This document shows, piece after piece, positions 34,472-41,940 of a stretch of 64,000 nt of DNA. The notes beneath the pieces were generated by a model. The model worked only from the letters and a program-made list of their open reading frames with translations. It was not told the DNA's origin and did not search any database. A program made the translations under genes and the position numbers. The stretch is from an uncultured Oscillospiraceae bacterium (GTDB lineage: Bacteria > Bacillota > Clostridia > Oscillospirales > Ruminococcaceae). The stretch is taken from positions 124,001-188,000 of the forward strand of contig UQMF01000002.1 in assembly GCA_900542145.1 (NCBI GenBank), in the 5' to 3' direction. Numbering within the stretch: the stretch's first letter is position 1; the number at the start of each line of letters is the position of its first letter.

Positions 34472-35407
34472 TTATCCTTTCTTCTTTGCGATATGACGCT
34501 CTATGAGGTCGGAAATGAGGTTGATGATGAATGTGAGCGCCAGCAGTACTACTGCGGAGGCGAAAGCCTCGTTGACATGCAGTCCCTCGTTGGAGAGAAT
34601 ATACATATGCACGGTGAGGGTCGCGGCGGAGCTTCCGGAGCCTGCGAGCGCGCCCGGAATGCTGTGTCCGGAACCTGAGGTGAATATCAGCGCCGCAGAT
34701 TCGCCCACGATACGTCCGATGGCGAGAATAACGCCGGACATGATACCAGGCACTGCAGTCGGGAGTATTACGCGGAACACGGTGCGCATTTTGCCTGCGC
34801 CCAGTCCGAAGCTGCCCTCGCGGTAGCTGTCGGGGACTGCCAGGAGCGCCTCCTCGGTGGTGCGGATTATCAGCGGCAGGATCATCATTGCCAGCGTGAC
34901 AACGCCTGCCAGCATGGAGAATCCCCAGCCGAGGGAGAGGTTGAACATCAGATAGCCGAACAAACCGAATACGATGGACGGAATACCGGAAAGAGTTTCG
35001 GTGGTCACGCGGATTACCTTCACAAGCTTGTTGCCGCGCTTGGCGTATTCAACGAGGTAGACCGCCGCGAATACTCCTATCGGAACTGCGATGACGAGGG
35101 TCATTGCGGTCATGATGAGGGTATTTATGATAGCCGGCATCATGCTGACGTTTTCGGTGGTGTAATTCCAGTCGAACTGCTCCGCGGTGAGGTGCGGAAC
35201 GCCGTTTATAAGAATGTAGGAGATGATGAATATGAGCATTCCCACCGAGAAAATCGCCGCCAGCATGACAAGTATCATGAGTATCAGCGAAATAGGGCTT
35301 CTGGTGTACTGCTTCAGCCGCGCACCGAATGTAACACGGTTTATGTAGTTCTCGGGCGCAGAGGTTGTTTTACCACTTTTCATGGCTGCTGTCGGAACGT
35401 CGGTCAT
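34472..35407 (-). CDS. pstA: Phosphate ABC transporter permease PstA
   Basis: A 311-residue permease with an extended cytosolic N-terminus (about 40 residues) and six membrane helices. The binding-protein-dependent transport signature is visible around ETLSGIPSIVFGLFGYL and the EAA loop around YREGSFGLGAGKMRTVFRVILP. It forms the channel with PstC. The start codon overlaps the pstC stop by one base (TGATG). Confidence 0.95.
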   Translation of the reverse strand: MTDVPTAAMKSGKTTSAPENYINRVTFGARLKQYTRSPISLILMILVMLAAIFSVGMLIFIISYILINGVPHLTAEQFDWNYTTENVSMMPAIINTLIMTAMTLVIAVPIGVFAAVYLVEYAKRGNKLVKVIRVTTETLSGIPSIVFGLFGYLMFNLSLGWGFSMLAGVVTLAMMILPLIIRTTEEALLAVPDSYREGSFGLGAGKMRTVFRVILPTAVPGIMSGVILAIGRIVGESAALIFTSGSGHSIPGALAGSGSSAATLTVHMYILSNEGLHVNEAFASAVVLLALTFIINLISDLIERHIAKKKG

Positions 35408-36255
35408 CAGTCTTTCCTCCTTTTAAGAGCAGAGAAGCAGAGGTTGATTATAAGAATGAACACAAATAGTACAACGCCGGTCGCAATGAGAGCTTCGCGG
35501 TGAAGTCCGCCGGCGTAGCCCATTTCGATCACGATGTTGGAGGTCATCGTGCGGATACCGGATGTGATGCTCTTAGGAAGTATCGTCTGATTGCCCGCCA
35601 CGAGGATAACCGCCATGGTTTCACCGATAGCACGTCCCACGCCGAGGATTATTGCCGCCAGGATACCGGATTTCGCTGCCGGCAGGGAAGCGAAGAACAC
35701 GCTGCGTTCATGGGTCGCGCCGAGCGCCAGTGCACCTTCGTAGTAGCTCCTGGGAACGGCGTTCAGCGAGGATTCCGTGGTTTTGATGACTGTGGGGAGT
35801 ATCATGATACCTAACAGAATACCTGCCGTCAGCAGCGATTTTCCGGAGCCGCCCACCAGATCCTTCATTATCGGCACGATAACCACCAGACCAAAGAATC
35901 CGTATACGATGGAGGGGATTCCAGCAAGAAGATTGATTGCGGGCTTTACGAAGCGGTACAGCTTCTTGGGGCAGTAATGCGACATGAATACAGCGCACAG
36001 GATCCCGATAGGCACGCCGATGATCACTGCAATACCAGTGACGAGTATTGAGCCGATGATCATCGGGAATATCCCATAGTAGCCGCTGGAGGGCTTCCAT
36101 TTGGTTCCGAAAAGAAAGTCTGTGAAGCCAATTTCTGCCATGGCCGGGACGCCGCTTGCAAACAGGTAAACGCAGATCAGAACTACTGCGAGTATCGAAA
36201 CGCATGCACATATCAGGAACAGGGCGTGCATAACGCCTTCTTTGACTTTTTGCAT
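35407..36255 (-). CDS. pstC: Phosphate ABC transporter permease PstC
   Basis: A 282-residue permease with six membrane helices, AGIPSIVYGFFGLVVIVP and the EAA loop YYEGALALGATHERSVFFASLP. The ATG with GAGGTG just upstream is preferred. A GTG two codons earlier would overlap that ribosome site. It is separated from pstS by a strong hairpin terminator at 36307-36348. Confidence 0.94.
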   Translation of the reverse strand: MQKVKEGVMHALFLICACVSILAVVLICVYLFASGVPAMAEIGFTDFLFGTKWKPSSGYYGIFPMIIGSILVTGIAVIIGVPIGILCAVFMSHYCPKKLYRFVKPAINLLAGIPSIVYGFFGLVVIVPIMKDLVGGSGKSLLTAGILLGIMILPTVIKTTESSLNAVPRSYYEGALALGATHERSVFFASLPAAKSGILAAIILGVGRAIGETMAVILVAGNQTILPKSITSGIRTMTSNIVIEMGYAGGLHREALIATGVVLFVFILIINLCFSALKRRKD

Positions 36256-36306
36256 AGTCACACCTCATTTGATTTCCAGTAAATAACTTTACATTTCATA
36301 TCTCAT

Positions 36307-36348
36307 AAAAATGCGCTGCACTGCAGCTGTACAGCCGCTGCGCAGCGC
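36307..36348 (-). terminator. Internal terminator between pstS and pstC
   Basis: A near-perfect 18-bp stem (36313-36330 and 36331-36348; one mismatch and two wobbles) is followed on the minus strand by ATTTTT. Partial termination here would make the binding protein more abundant than the membrane complex. Confidence 0.75.
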
Positions 36349-36393
36349 CAAAAGGGAAGGGAGAAACCAGTTTCAGAAAAGAATTTCTGATTA

Positions 36394-37359
36394 TCAGTCA
36401 GCGAGTTCGCTCCAGTTGTTGATCTCGCCGGTGTAGATCTTCATGATCTCGTCGGAAGTGATATTCTCAATGGGGTTGTCGAGGTTTACGATAACTGCGA
36501 TACCATCGTCAGCGATCTTCATCTCGGTCAGACCAGCGTCGAGCTCTTCCTGCTTGAGTTCACGGGAGGACATTCCGATGTCGCAGGATCCCTCGGTAGC
36601 GGAGGTGATACCAGCGCCGGAACCGGTCTGCTGAATGTCTATGGATACATCTGGGTTAAGAGCCTTGTAAGCTTCGCAGAGCTTCTCCATTACGGGACCT
36701 ACGGATGTGGAGCCGTTCAGGGAGATCGCACCGGAAACTCCGCTTGCGGTGTATGCGCCGGTGGATTCGATGGAGATATAACCGTTGTCTGCGATGATCT
36801 TCTGTCCGTCGTCGGATTCAATGAAGGCGATAAGATCCTTTGCAGCTGCATTGCTGTCGAGCTTTGCCTGCTGATAGCATACATTGAAAGGTCTTGCAAC
36901 AACGTAGGTGCCGTTCTTGATGTCGTCAACTGAGCACTCAACGCCGTTAACGTCCAGAGCCTTTACGGTGTCGTTGAGGGAACCAAGGGATATGTAGCCA
37001 ATAGCGTCAACGTTGCCTGCAACACTCATCATTACGCTGTTAGTAGAGTTGGAGATTTCTGCGTCGCCGCGCGTCATGTCTTCCTTCTCGCCTGCTTCGT
37101 TCTTCTGCTCAATGCCCATCAGTTCTACGAATGCGCCGCGAGTGCCGGAGCCGTCCTCACGGGAAACCACTGTGATGTCGGTATCCAGTTTGGTCTTGGT
37201 GCTGCCATTGTCTGCGGAGTTATCCTGTGCCACGGAGCTGTTGTCCTGTGCTACGGAGGAATCGCTGGAGGTGCTGTTTGTATTACCGCTGCAACCTGCG
37301 AGTGCTGCTATTGTGAGAAGCGCCGCGGTGCTGAGAGTAAGCTTTCTTGTGATTTTCAT
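36394..37359 (-). CDS. pstS: Phosphate-binding lipoprotein PstS with circularly permuted domain order
   Basis: A 321-residue lipoprotein (lipobox LAALAGC, Cys 23) that captures phosphate for the Pst transporter. A linker holds a tandem SSVAQDN repeat. The order of the two halves is reversed relative to ordinary PstS. The segment usually in the second half (TVVSREDGSGTRGAFVEL, then NVDAIGYISLGSLND) comes first at about 64-210. The usual N-terminal half (ISLNGSTSVGPVMEKL, IQQTGSGAGITSATEG, DIGMSSREL, IYTGEINNW) follows at 212-321 and ends the protein. All phosphate-contact motifs are present, so it should be functional. Confidence 0.93.
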   Translation of the reverse strand: MKITRKLTLSTAALLTIAALAGCSGNTNSTSSDSSVAQDNSSVAQDNSADNGSTKTKLDTDITVVSREDGSGTRGAFVELMGIEQKNEAGEKEDMTRGDAEISNSTNSVMMSVAGNVDAIGYISLGSLNDTVKALDVNGVECSVDDIKNGTYVVARPFNVCYQQAKLDSNAAAKDLIAFIESDDGQKIIADNGYISIESTGAYTASGVSGAISLNGSTSVGPVMEKLCEAYKALNPDVSIDIQQTGSGAGITSATEGSCDIGMSSRELKQEELDAGLTEMKIADDGIAVIVNLDNPIENITSDEIMKIYTGEINNWSELAD

Positions 37360-37437
37360 AGTTGTTGTTCTCCTTTAATATCTGCGGCTTGTGCCGCCTG
37401 TTGTTCTGTACAAGTCCTTTTTCCTTGTTACAAGTTA

Positions 37438-37492
37438 ATTATAGCAGGTGAATGTAAAATCCAAAAGCAGTTCAATGTTAAATCTTCGTAAA
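37438..37492 (-). promoter_or_regulatory. pstS promoter with Pho-box-like repeats
   Basis: On the minus strand TATAAT (37438-37443) has no good -35. Upstream lie TTTACA (37453-37458), TTAACA (37476-37481) and TTTACG (37487-37492), at start distances of 23 and 11 bp. TT(A/T)ACA direct repeats at about 11 bp are the known PhoP box form in Bacillus. Confidence 0.6.
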
Positions 37493-37535
37493 TTGATTTT
37501 ACATTTCTCCGGCATCTTATTATAATGCATAAAGA

Positions 37536-37561
37536 AAAAAGGCGCTCTGTTTAAAGCGCCT
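37536..37561 (-). terminator. Terminator after rubrerythrin gene
   Basis: A stem AGGCGCT/AGCGCCT (37540-37546 and 37555-37561) is followed on the minus strand by a T-run. Confidence 0.85.
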
Positions 37562-37571
37562 GGGTTGATGT

Positions 37572-38105
37572 TCAGTAATTTTCCGGCTTCTGCTGAAAAT
37601 AGGATTTCGGATAGCCGCAGACGGGGCACTGCTCCGGAGCTTTTTTTCCGAAATGCAGATGACCGCAGTTCCGGCACTGCCACATGATCTCCTCGGTCTT
37701 TTCGAATATCTGCTGCATTTCCACGGTATTCAGCAGCCGCAGGAATCTCTCCTCGTGCGATTTTTCCACCGCCGCCACCTTCCGGAATTTTTGGGCGATT
37801 TCCCTGAATCCTTCCTCGTCGGCGACCTTCGCGAATTCCTCGTACATTTCCGTCCATTCAAAGTTCTCGCCGGAGCGCGCGTTTTCAAGATTCTGCGCCG
37901 TGTTGGAAAGCGCCCCAAGTTCCTGGAACCACATGAATGCATGAGCCTGTTCGTTCGCTGAAGTTTCCCGGAATATCCCGGCGATTTGTTCAAATCCCTC
38001 GTTGGAGGCTGCTTTCGCAAAGTAGTCGTACTTGCTGCGTGCCTGGGTTTCTCCGGCAAATGCTGAGCGCAGATTGGCCTCTGTACGTGTTCCTCTGATA
38101 TCCAT
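37572..38105 (-). CDS. rbr: Rubrerythrin
   Basis: A 177-residue cytoplasmic non-haem iron protein that reduces hydrogen peroxide in anaerobes. The di-iron helices show GETQARSKYDYF, NEQAHA, EEFAKVADEEGF and EKSHEERF. A C-terminal rubredoxin-like knuckle has CRNCG and CPVCG. Full family length. Single-gene unit with GGAG upstream and its own terminator. Confidence 0.95.
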   Translation of the reverse strand: MDIRGTRTEANLRSAFAGETQARSKYDYFAKAASNEGFEQIAGIFRETSANEQAHAFMWFQELGALSNTAQNLENARSGENFEWTEMYEEFAKVADEEGFREIAQKFRKVAAVEKSHEERFLRLLNTVEMQQIFEKTEEIMWQCRNCGHLHFGKKAPEQCPVCGYPKSYFQQKPENY

Positions 38106-38241
38106 TGATGATCTCCTTTCACATGTATGTGGAATGTAGTTTCCCCGGAAGATGGCAGATTATACAAACGAATATCAAAATAAACACGCAATAATATGTT
38201 TATTTTATACAAAACGCACAAAGAAAAATTGGTCAAATCGC

Positions 38242-38270
38242 TTGACAAAAAATAGATAAAGTGATAAAAT
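38242..38270 (+). promoter_or_regulatory. Strong promoter of the small surface protein gene
   Basis: A consensus TTGACA (38242-38247), 17-base spacer and TAAAAT (38265-38270), followed by a short TCGG/CCGA hairpin in the leader. Confidence 0.8.
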
Positions 38271-38334
38271 ACAAAATGTAAACAGAGATCGGTTTAATAA
38301 GCCGACCAATACGAACAAAAGAGGTAATTTTATC

Positions 38335-38670
38335 ATGAAGATTTCTAAGATCGTTCTTTCTGCTGCTATCGCTGCTACAATGGCTGTAGCTACTGCTGCT
38401 GTTGCTTCTGCAACTGACGAGGTTGCTGCTACTGCTGAGGCTGTTGCTACCGCTGAGGCTACCGATACCGAGGCTACTGTTGAGGTTGCTACTGCTGACG
38501 CTGACACCGCTGAGGCTGCTACCGCTGAGGACACCACCGTTGAGGTTGTTGCAGCTCCCTCTGAGGACAAGGGTTCTCCTGACACTGGCGTAGCTGGCGT
38601 TGCTGCTGCTGCAGGCGCTGCTGTACTCGCTGGCGCTGTTCTGGTAGTTTCCAAGAAGTCCAGAAAGTAA
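38335..38670 (+). CDS. Small Ala/Thr/Glu-rich sortase-type surface protein
   Basis: A 111-residue protein. A signal peptide (1-26, ending AVASA) is followed by about 55 residues of low-complexity Ala/Thr/Glu/Val/Asp sequence built from degenerate EAT/VATA units. Then comes SPDTG, a hydrophobic segment and the basic tail KKSRK. This is the arrangement of a sortase substrate, with SPDTG as an NPxTG/LPxTG variant. The mature part is strongly acidic and has no recognisable domain. GCT and GAG dominate the codons and the promoter is near consensus, suggesting high expression. The role is unknown. Confidence 0.75.
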   Translation: MKISKIVLSAAIAATMAVATAAVASATDEVAATAEAVATAEATDTEATVEVATADADTAEAATAEDTTVEVVAAPSEDKGSPDTGVAGVAAAAGAAVLAGAVLVVSKKSRK

Positions 38671-38721
38671 TCTGAATACAACGCACTGAATATTCCCGGA
38701 TCAACGGGTGAATAAGTGCAG

Positions 38722-38763
38722 ATCAGCCCGATGTCTGTTCGCAGATGTCGGGCTGATTCTATA
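38722..38763 (+). terminator. Hairpin terminator after the small surface protein gene
   Basis: A 16-bp stem with two wobbles (38722-38737 and 38742-38757) is capped by TTCG. The following TCTATATT is only moderately T-rich. Confidence 0.55.
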
Positions 38764-38776
38764 TTCCGGCGCGCAG

Positions 38777-38812
38777 AAACGGGGCTGTGGAATTTCCGCA
38801 GCCCCGTTTTTT
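38777..38812. terminator. Bidirectional terminator, mainly for rsmH
   Basis: A stem of about 15 bp centred near 38792 (AAACGGGGCTG with CAGCCCCGTTT, extended by TGG/CCG) has TTTTTT on one side. It abuts the rsmH stop on the minus strand. Confidence 0.75.
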
Positions 38813-39869
38813 ATTCTGCCTTTATCGCCCAGCGCATTTTTGTTGACTTTGACCGTGGATTCTTCACGCATTCCTCCGGCGTGGGGCGGATCACGTCCCG
38901 GGCGACGTCGCTGTACACGCCCTCGCGGTGCAGCTCCTTGAAGGAGCGCTTGACCAGCCTGTCCTCTCCGGAGTGGAACGTGAGTATTGCGGCTCTTCCG
39001 CCCGGAGCAAGTATTCCCGGCAGCTTTTCCAGGAAGGAGTACAGCACCTCGAATTCGCTGTTCACGTCGATCCTGATCGCCTGGAAAGTCCGCTGGCAGG
39101 ACTTCTTGATGATCTCCTTCTTCTCGCCCTTCGGGAGGAAGTCCAGCGCTTCGGTAATGCACTCGCGCAGCTGCGTTGTGGTGGCGATGAATGTTCCCTT
39201 ATTGCGCCAGCGCATTATGGTGCGTGCAATCTGTTCCGCGTAGGGTTCGTCGGAGTTCTCGGTGAGCATTCCGACTATCTCGGCATAGGTAAGCTCCTGA
39301 AGGCGCTCGGCTCCGCTCTTGCCTTTTCTGGGATTCATTCTGAGGTCGAGGGGACCGTCCACCTTGTAGGAGAATCCGCGCTCCGGATTGTCGATCTGCA
39401 TGGAGCTGACTCCCAGGTCCGCAAGGACGAAATTGAACTTCTTTCCGGTGTCGGCGGCTACCTTGTCGATGTCCGCGAAATTCTGTAAGCGCACCGTGAG
39501 GATATCATCGCCGTAGCCGAGATCGTTAAGCCGCTTTTTTGTCTTTTCGGATTCTATAGGATCAACGTCCAGCGCGTAAATATGTCCGCTGCCGTTCAGC
39601 TTGTCCAGCATTGCCCGGGTGTGGCCGCCGTATCCGAGGGTGGCGTCAAGTCCGGTCTGTCCCGGCTGAATATTCAGAAAGTCGAGTATCTCGTTCACCA
39701 TGATGGAGATATGCATTCCTGCCGGAGTAGCACCCCGGGAGATGATGTGCTCAATATCCTTGGCGTATTTTTCCGGATTCAGCTCCTTGTATTTCTCTTC
39801 AAAGCGCCTGGGGTGAGTCCCCGAGTAGCGCACTCTGCGTTTGTGCTGTACTTCTTCTTCGTTGCTCAT
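38811..39869 (-). CDS. rsmH: RsmH-family rRNA (cytosine-N4) methyltransferase, probable paralogue
   Basis: A 352-residue SAM-dependent methyltransferase related to the enzyme for 16S C1402. SAM-binding LDATLGYGGHTRAML and ADLGVSSMQIDNPERGFSYK, DLRMNP, and ILTFHSGEDRLVKRSFKE are all present. Compared with ordinary RsmH it has about 50 extra N-terminal residues (SGTHPRRFEEKYKELNPEKY) and GMHISIMVNEIL in place of HIPVLLNEV. It is not in a division/cell-wall cluster. It may be the second RsmH-like copy found in some Firmicutes, with a different target. Confidence 0.85.
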   Translation of the reverse strand: MSNEEEVQHKRRVRYSGTHPRRFEEKYKELNPEKYAKDIEHIISRGATPAGMHISIMVNEILDFLNIQPGQTGLDATLGYGGHTRAMLDKLNGSGHIYALDVDPIESEKTKKRLNDLGYGDDILTVRLQNFADIDKVAADTGKKFNFVLADLGVSSMQIDNPERGFSYKVDGPLDLRMNPRKGKSGAERLQELTYAEIVGMLTENSDEPYAEQIARTIMRWRNKGTFIATTTQLRECITEALDFLPKGEKKEIIKKSCQRTFQAIRIDVNSEFEVLYSFLEKLPGILAPGGRAAILTFHSGEDRLVKRSFKELHREGVYSDVARDVIRPTPEECVKNPRSKSTKMRWAIKAE

Positions 39870-39900
39870 GTCGTTTCCTTTCGTCGTATATTACTTATAT

Positions 39901-39929
39901 ATTGTATTATGTTTTCGCCGGATTGTCAA
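39901..39929 (-). promoter_or_regulatory. Promoter of the rsmH-like gene
   Basis: On the minus strand TTGACA (39924-39929), 17 bases and TACAAT (39901-39906). It is divergent from the next promoter. Confidence 0.8.
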
Positions 39930-39944
39930 GTGCGAATTCCGCTA

Positions 39945-39973
39945 TTGACATATTTCTGCATATGTGGTACAAT
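39945..39973 (+). promoter_or_regulatory. Promoter of the membrane protein gene at 40064
   Basis: TTGACA (39945-39950), a 17-base spacer and TACAAT (39968-39973). Confidence 0.8.
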
Positions 39974-40063
39974 TGATTGCAGGTAATTATTATTACTGCC
40001 TGGCACAGTTAGATATTGCTAACGCTATGGCAGTCCCGGAAAGGGAAGAAAGGGAGACCACAG

Positions 40064-40684
40064 ATGACTATCACAAAGATATTTATGCTTGTCGCGTGTA
40101 TTTCGCACCTTGCAACGATGGAGTGCGACCGGCTGATAACATACACGCCGAACGGCAGGTTCGGATTCCCGGCGCTCAAGGACAACGAGCAGCTGTCAAA
40201 GCTGTTTGACGGAACTCCGCTGAAGCGCGCCATGATATCCATGGTGCTTGGCGTGTATTCCCTCGCGGTGTCGTTCTTTGGCTATCTGGCGCTGGTCGAG
40301 TGGCTCCGGGAGTATTCCGTGGTGTATGCGGTGCTCATGCTCATCGGGGCGGTATTGTTCTTCCTGCCCGGCGTGGCGCACCATGTGTTCTTCGGCGCGA
40401 TAGAGTGGTTCTATATCCGCTCCGGCAGGACCGAGGAATCCCGGAAGATGATCATGGAATTCTTCCGGAAAACTTCCTCCACGATGTACGTCTGCTATTT
40501 CGGTTTGCTCCTGTTTTCGGTGTCGCTTTTCATTCCTGTCGTCAGCGGAATCACGCCGCTTCCGCAGTGGGCGTGCGTGTTTAATATCCTTCCGCTGTTT
40601 ATAGTCCTCGCGCCGATAAGGATAGTGGGCACGGGTAATCTGGCAAGCGCCCTGATGTTCCTGGGACTGTTTATATTTATCTGA
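40064..40684 (+). CDS. Six-helix membrane protein of unknown function
   Basis: A 206-residue polytopic protein with about six hydrophobic segments (for example AMISMVLGVYSLAVSFFGYL, VYAVLMLIGAVLFFLPG, YFGLLLFSVSLFIPVV). A conserved-looking GVAHHVFFGAIEWFYIRSGR lies in the middle and GTGNLASALMFLG at the end. It resembles a small Firmicutes family annotated only as DUF (possibly DUF6796), which I cannot confirm. No transporter or enzyme motif is recognised. The ATG preceded by AGGGAG is chosen over an earlier in-frame ATG. It is monocistronic. Confidence 0.75.
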   Translation: MTITKIFMLVACISHLATMECDRLITYTPNGRFGFPALKDNEQLSKLFDGTPLKRAMISMVLGVYSLAVSFFGYLALVEWLREYSVVYAVLMLIGAVLFFLPGVAHHVFFGAIEWFYIRSGRTEESRKMIMEFFRKTSSTMYVCYFGLLLFSVSLFIPVVSGITPLPQWACVFNILPLFIVLAPIRIVGTGNLASALMFLGLFIFI

Positions 40685-40699
40685 GCGCGTTTATTCAGC

Positions 40700-40738
40700 T
40701 CCCCTTTTGCTGTTTTCTCTGGCAGAAGGGGACTTTTT
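40700..40738 (+). terminator. Terminator after the membrane protein gene
   Basis: TCCCCTTTTGC and GCAGAAGGGGA (40700-40710 and 40722-40732) form a stem followed by a T-run. Confidence 0.88.
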
Positions 40739-40795
40739 TATGCGCCGGGGACAATTTATACAAAAAATTACTATAAATTTTGTTGAGTCTGTTAA

Positions 40796-40824
40796 TTTAC
40801 AAATTAGCTAAAATGACTTAAAAT
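40796..40824 (+). promoter_or_regulatory. Probable promoter of the LacI-family gene
   Basis: TTTACA (40796-40801), a 17-base spacer and TAAAAT (40819-40824). Confidence 0.55.
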
Positions 40825-40880
40825 AGTATTATACATATTTAATAAGTAATTGCCGGCAAATGGCATGAAAGGATATTCAA

Positions 40881-41897
40881 ATGACGAAAAAAGCCGTTAC
40901 CATGAGTGACATCGCAAAGGCTATGAATGTCAGCACCGTAACCGTATCCAAGGCGCTTGGCGACCGGGACGGCGTAAGTGCGGAGCTGCGCGAGAGGATC
41001 AAGCAGAAAGCCACGGAGATGGGCTACCGCGTCCACGCAGGCACTCACGGTGCAAAGGACGGACTGACCTACAACATCGGAATAATCGTTGCCAAGCACT
41101 TCATCAGCGACGCAAGTTCCTTCTACTGGATCGTGTACCGCTACATTGTCGAGCTTCTCCAGAAGCAGAACTATTACGGCATGCTTGAGGTTGTCAACGA
41201 CCACAACGGCATGGAGGAGATCCCGAATTCCGTACTTGACCACAAGGTGGACGGACTTATCGTGCTGGGACAGCTTTCCGACGAGTACATCAGCAAGCTT
41301 ATCAGCCACCAGCTCCCCACGGTTTTCCTGGATTTCTACGGCAGCCGCGAGGACGCAGACGCAGTGCTTTCCGATAACTTCTATGGAGCGTATATGCTGA
41401 CGAGCCACCTTATCGAAAACGGCCACCGCCGCATCGGATTTCTGGGAAGTATCGGCTCCACCAGCAGCATTCAGGACAGATACCTCGGATATTACAAGGC
41501 GCTGCTTGAGAACCGCATTCCGCTGCGCCAGGATTGGGTGATCGGCGACCGCTCTAACGAGAGCGACATATTCCCGGAGTTCACCCTTCCGCAGGATATG
41601 CCAACCGCATTCGTCTGCAATTGCGATGAAACCGCATACAAGCTCGTGAATCAGCTGAAGAACGCCGGATACAGCGTTCCGGAGGATATCTCCGTCGTGG
41701 GCTACGACAACCACATTTATTCCACAATCTGCAACCCCAGGCTCACAACGATAGACGTGAACAGCCGCGTGATGAGTACCGAAGCCGTGGATATAATCCT
41801 GCACAAGATACGCGATGTGAACTACCGCCGCGGAAGAACCCTGGTGACCGGAAAGCTGGTCCGCCGAGAGAGCGTGAAGAAGCTGACAGAAGAATAA
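40881..41897 (+). CDS. LacI/GalR-family transcriptional regulator
   Basis: A 338-residue regulator. The N-terminal helix-turn-helix and hinge are TMSDIAKAMNVSTVTVSKAL followed by RIKQKATEMGYR. A periplasmic-binding-protein-like effector domain follows (about 60-335: VDGLIVLGQLS, YMLTSHLIENGHRRIGFLG, SVVGYDNHIYSTICNPRLTTID). Such proteins normally bind sugars and repress carbohydrate genes. It stands alone, so its targets are elsewhere. The palindromes at 23906-23919 and 10155-10172 are LacI-like sites that could be tested. Confidence 0.94.
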   Translation: MTKKAVTMSDIAKAMNVSTVTVSKALGDRDGVSAELRERIKQKATEMGYRVHAGTHGAKDGLTYNIGIIVAKHFISDASSFYWIVYRYIVELLQKQNYYGMLEVVNDHNGMEEIPNSVLDHKVDGLIVLGQLSDEYISKLISHQLPTVFLDFYGSREDADAVLSDNFYGAYMLTSHLIENGHRRIGFLGSIGSTSSIQDRYLGYYKALLENRIPLRQDWVIGDRSNESDIFPEFTLPQDMPTAFVCNCDETAYKLVNQLKNAGYSVPEDISVVGYDNHIYSTICNPRLTTIDVNSRVMSTEAVDIILHKIRDVNYRRGRTLVTGKLVRRESVKKLTEE

Positions 41898-41904
41898 AAA
41901 TAAA

Positions 41905-41935
41905 GCCCCCGGATAAATTTCCGGGGGCCCTGTTT
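41905..41935. terminator. Bidirectional terminator
   Basis: A perfect 9-bp stem GCCCCCGGA/TCCGGGGGC (41905-41913 and 41920-41928) with T-rich flanks on both strands lies between lacI and the convergent sigma gene. Confidence 0.9.
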
Positions 41936-41940
41936 GTTAC

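Noticed and set aside
38205..38681. Minus-strand frame of 158 codons with a Ser/Ala/Val/Thr repeat
   Set aside because: It is the antisense of the Ala/Thr/Glu-rich surface protein. The plus strand has the signal peptide, sorting signal, promoter and ribosome site.
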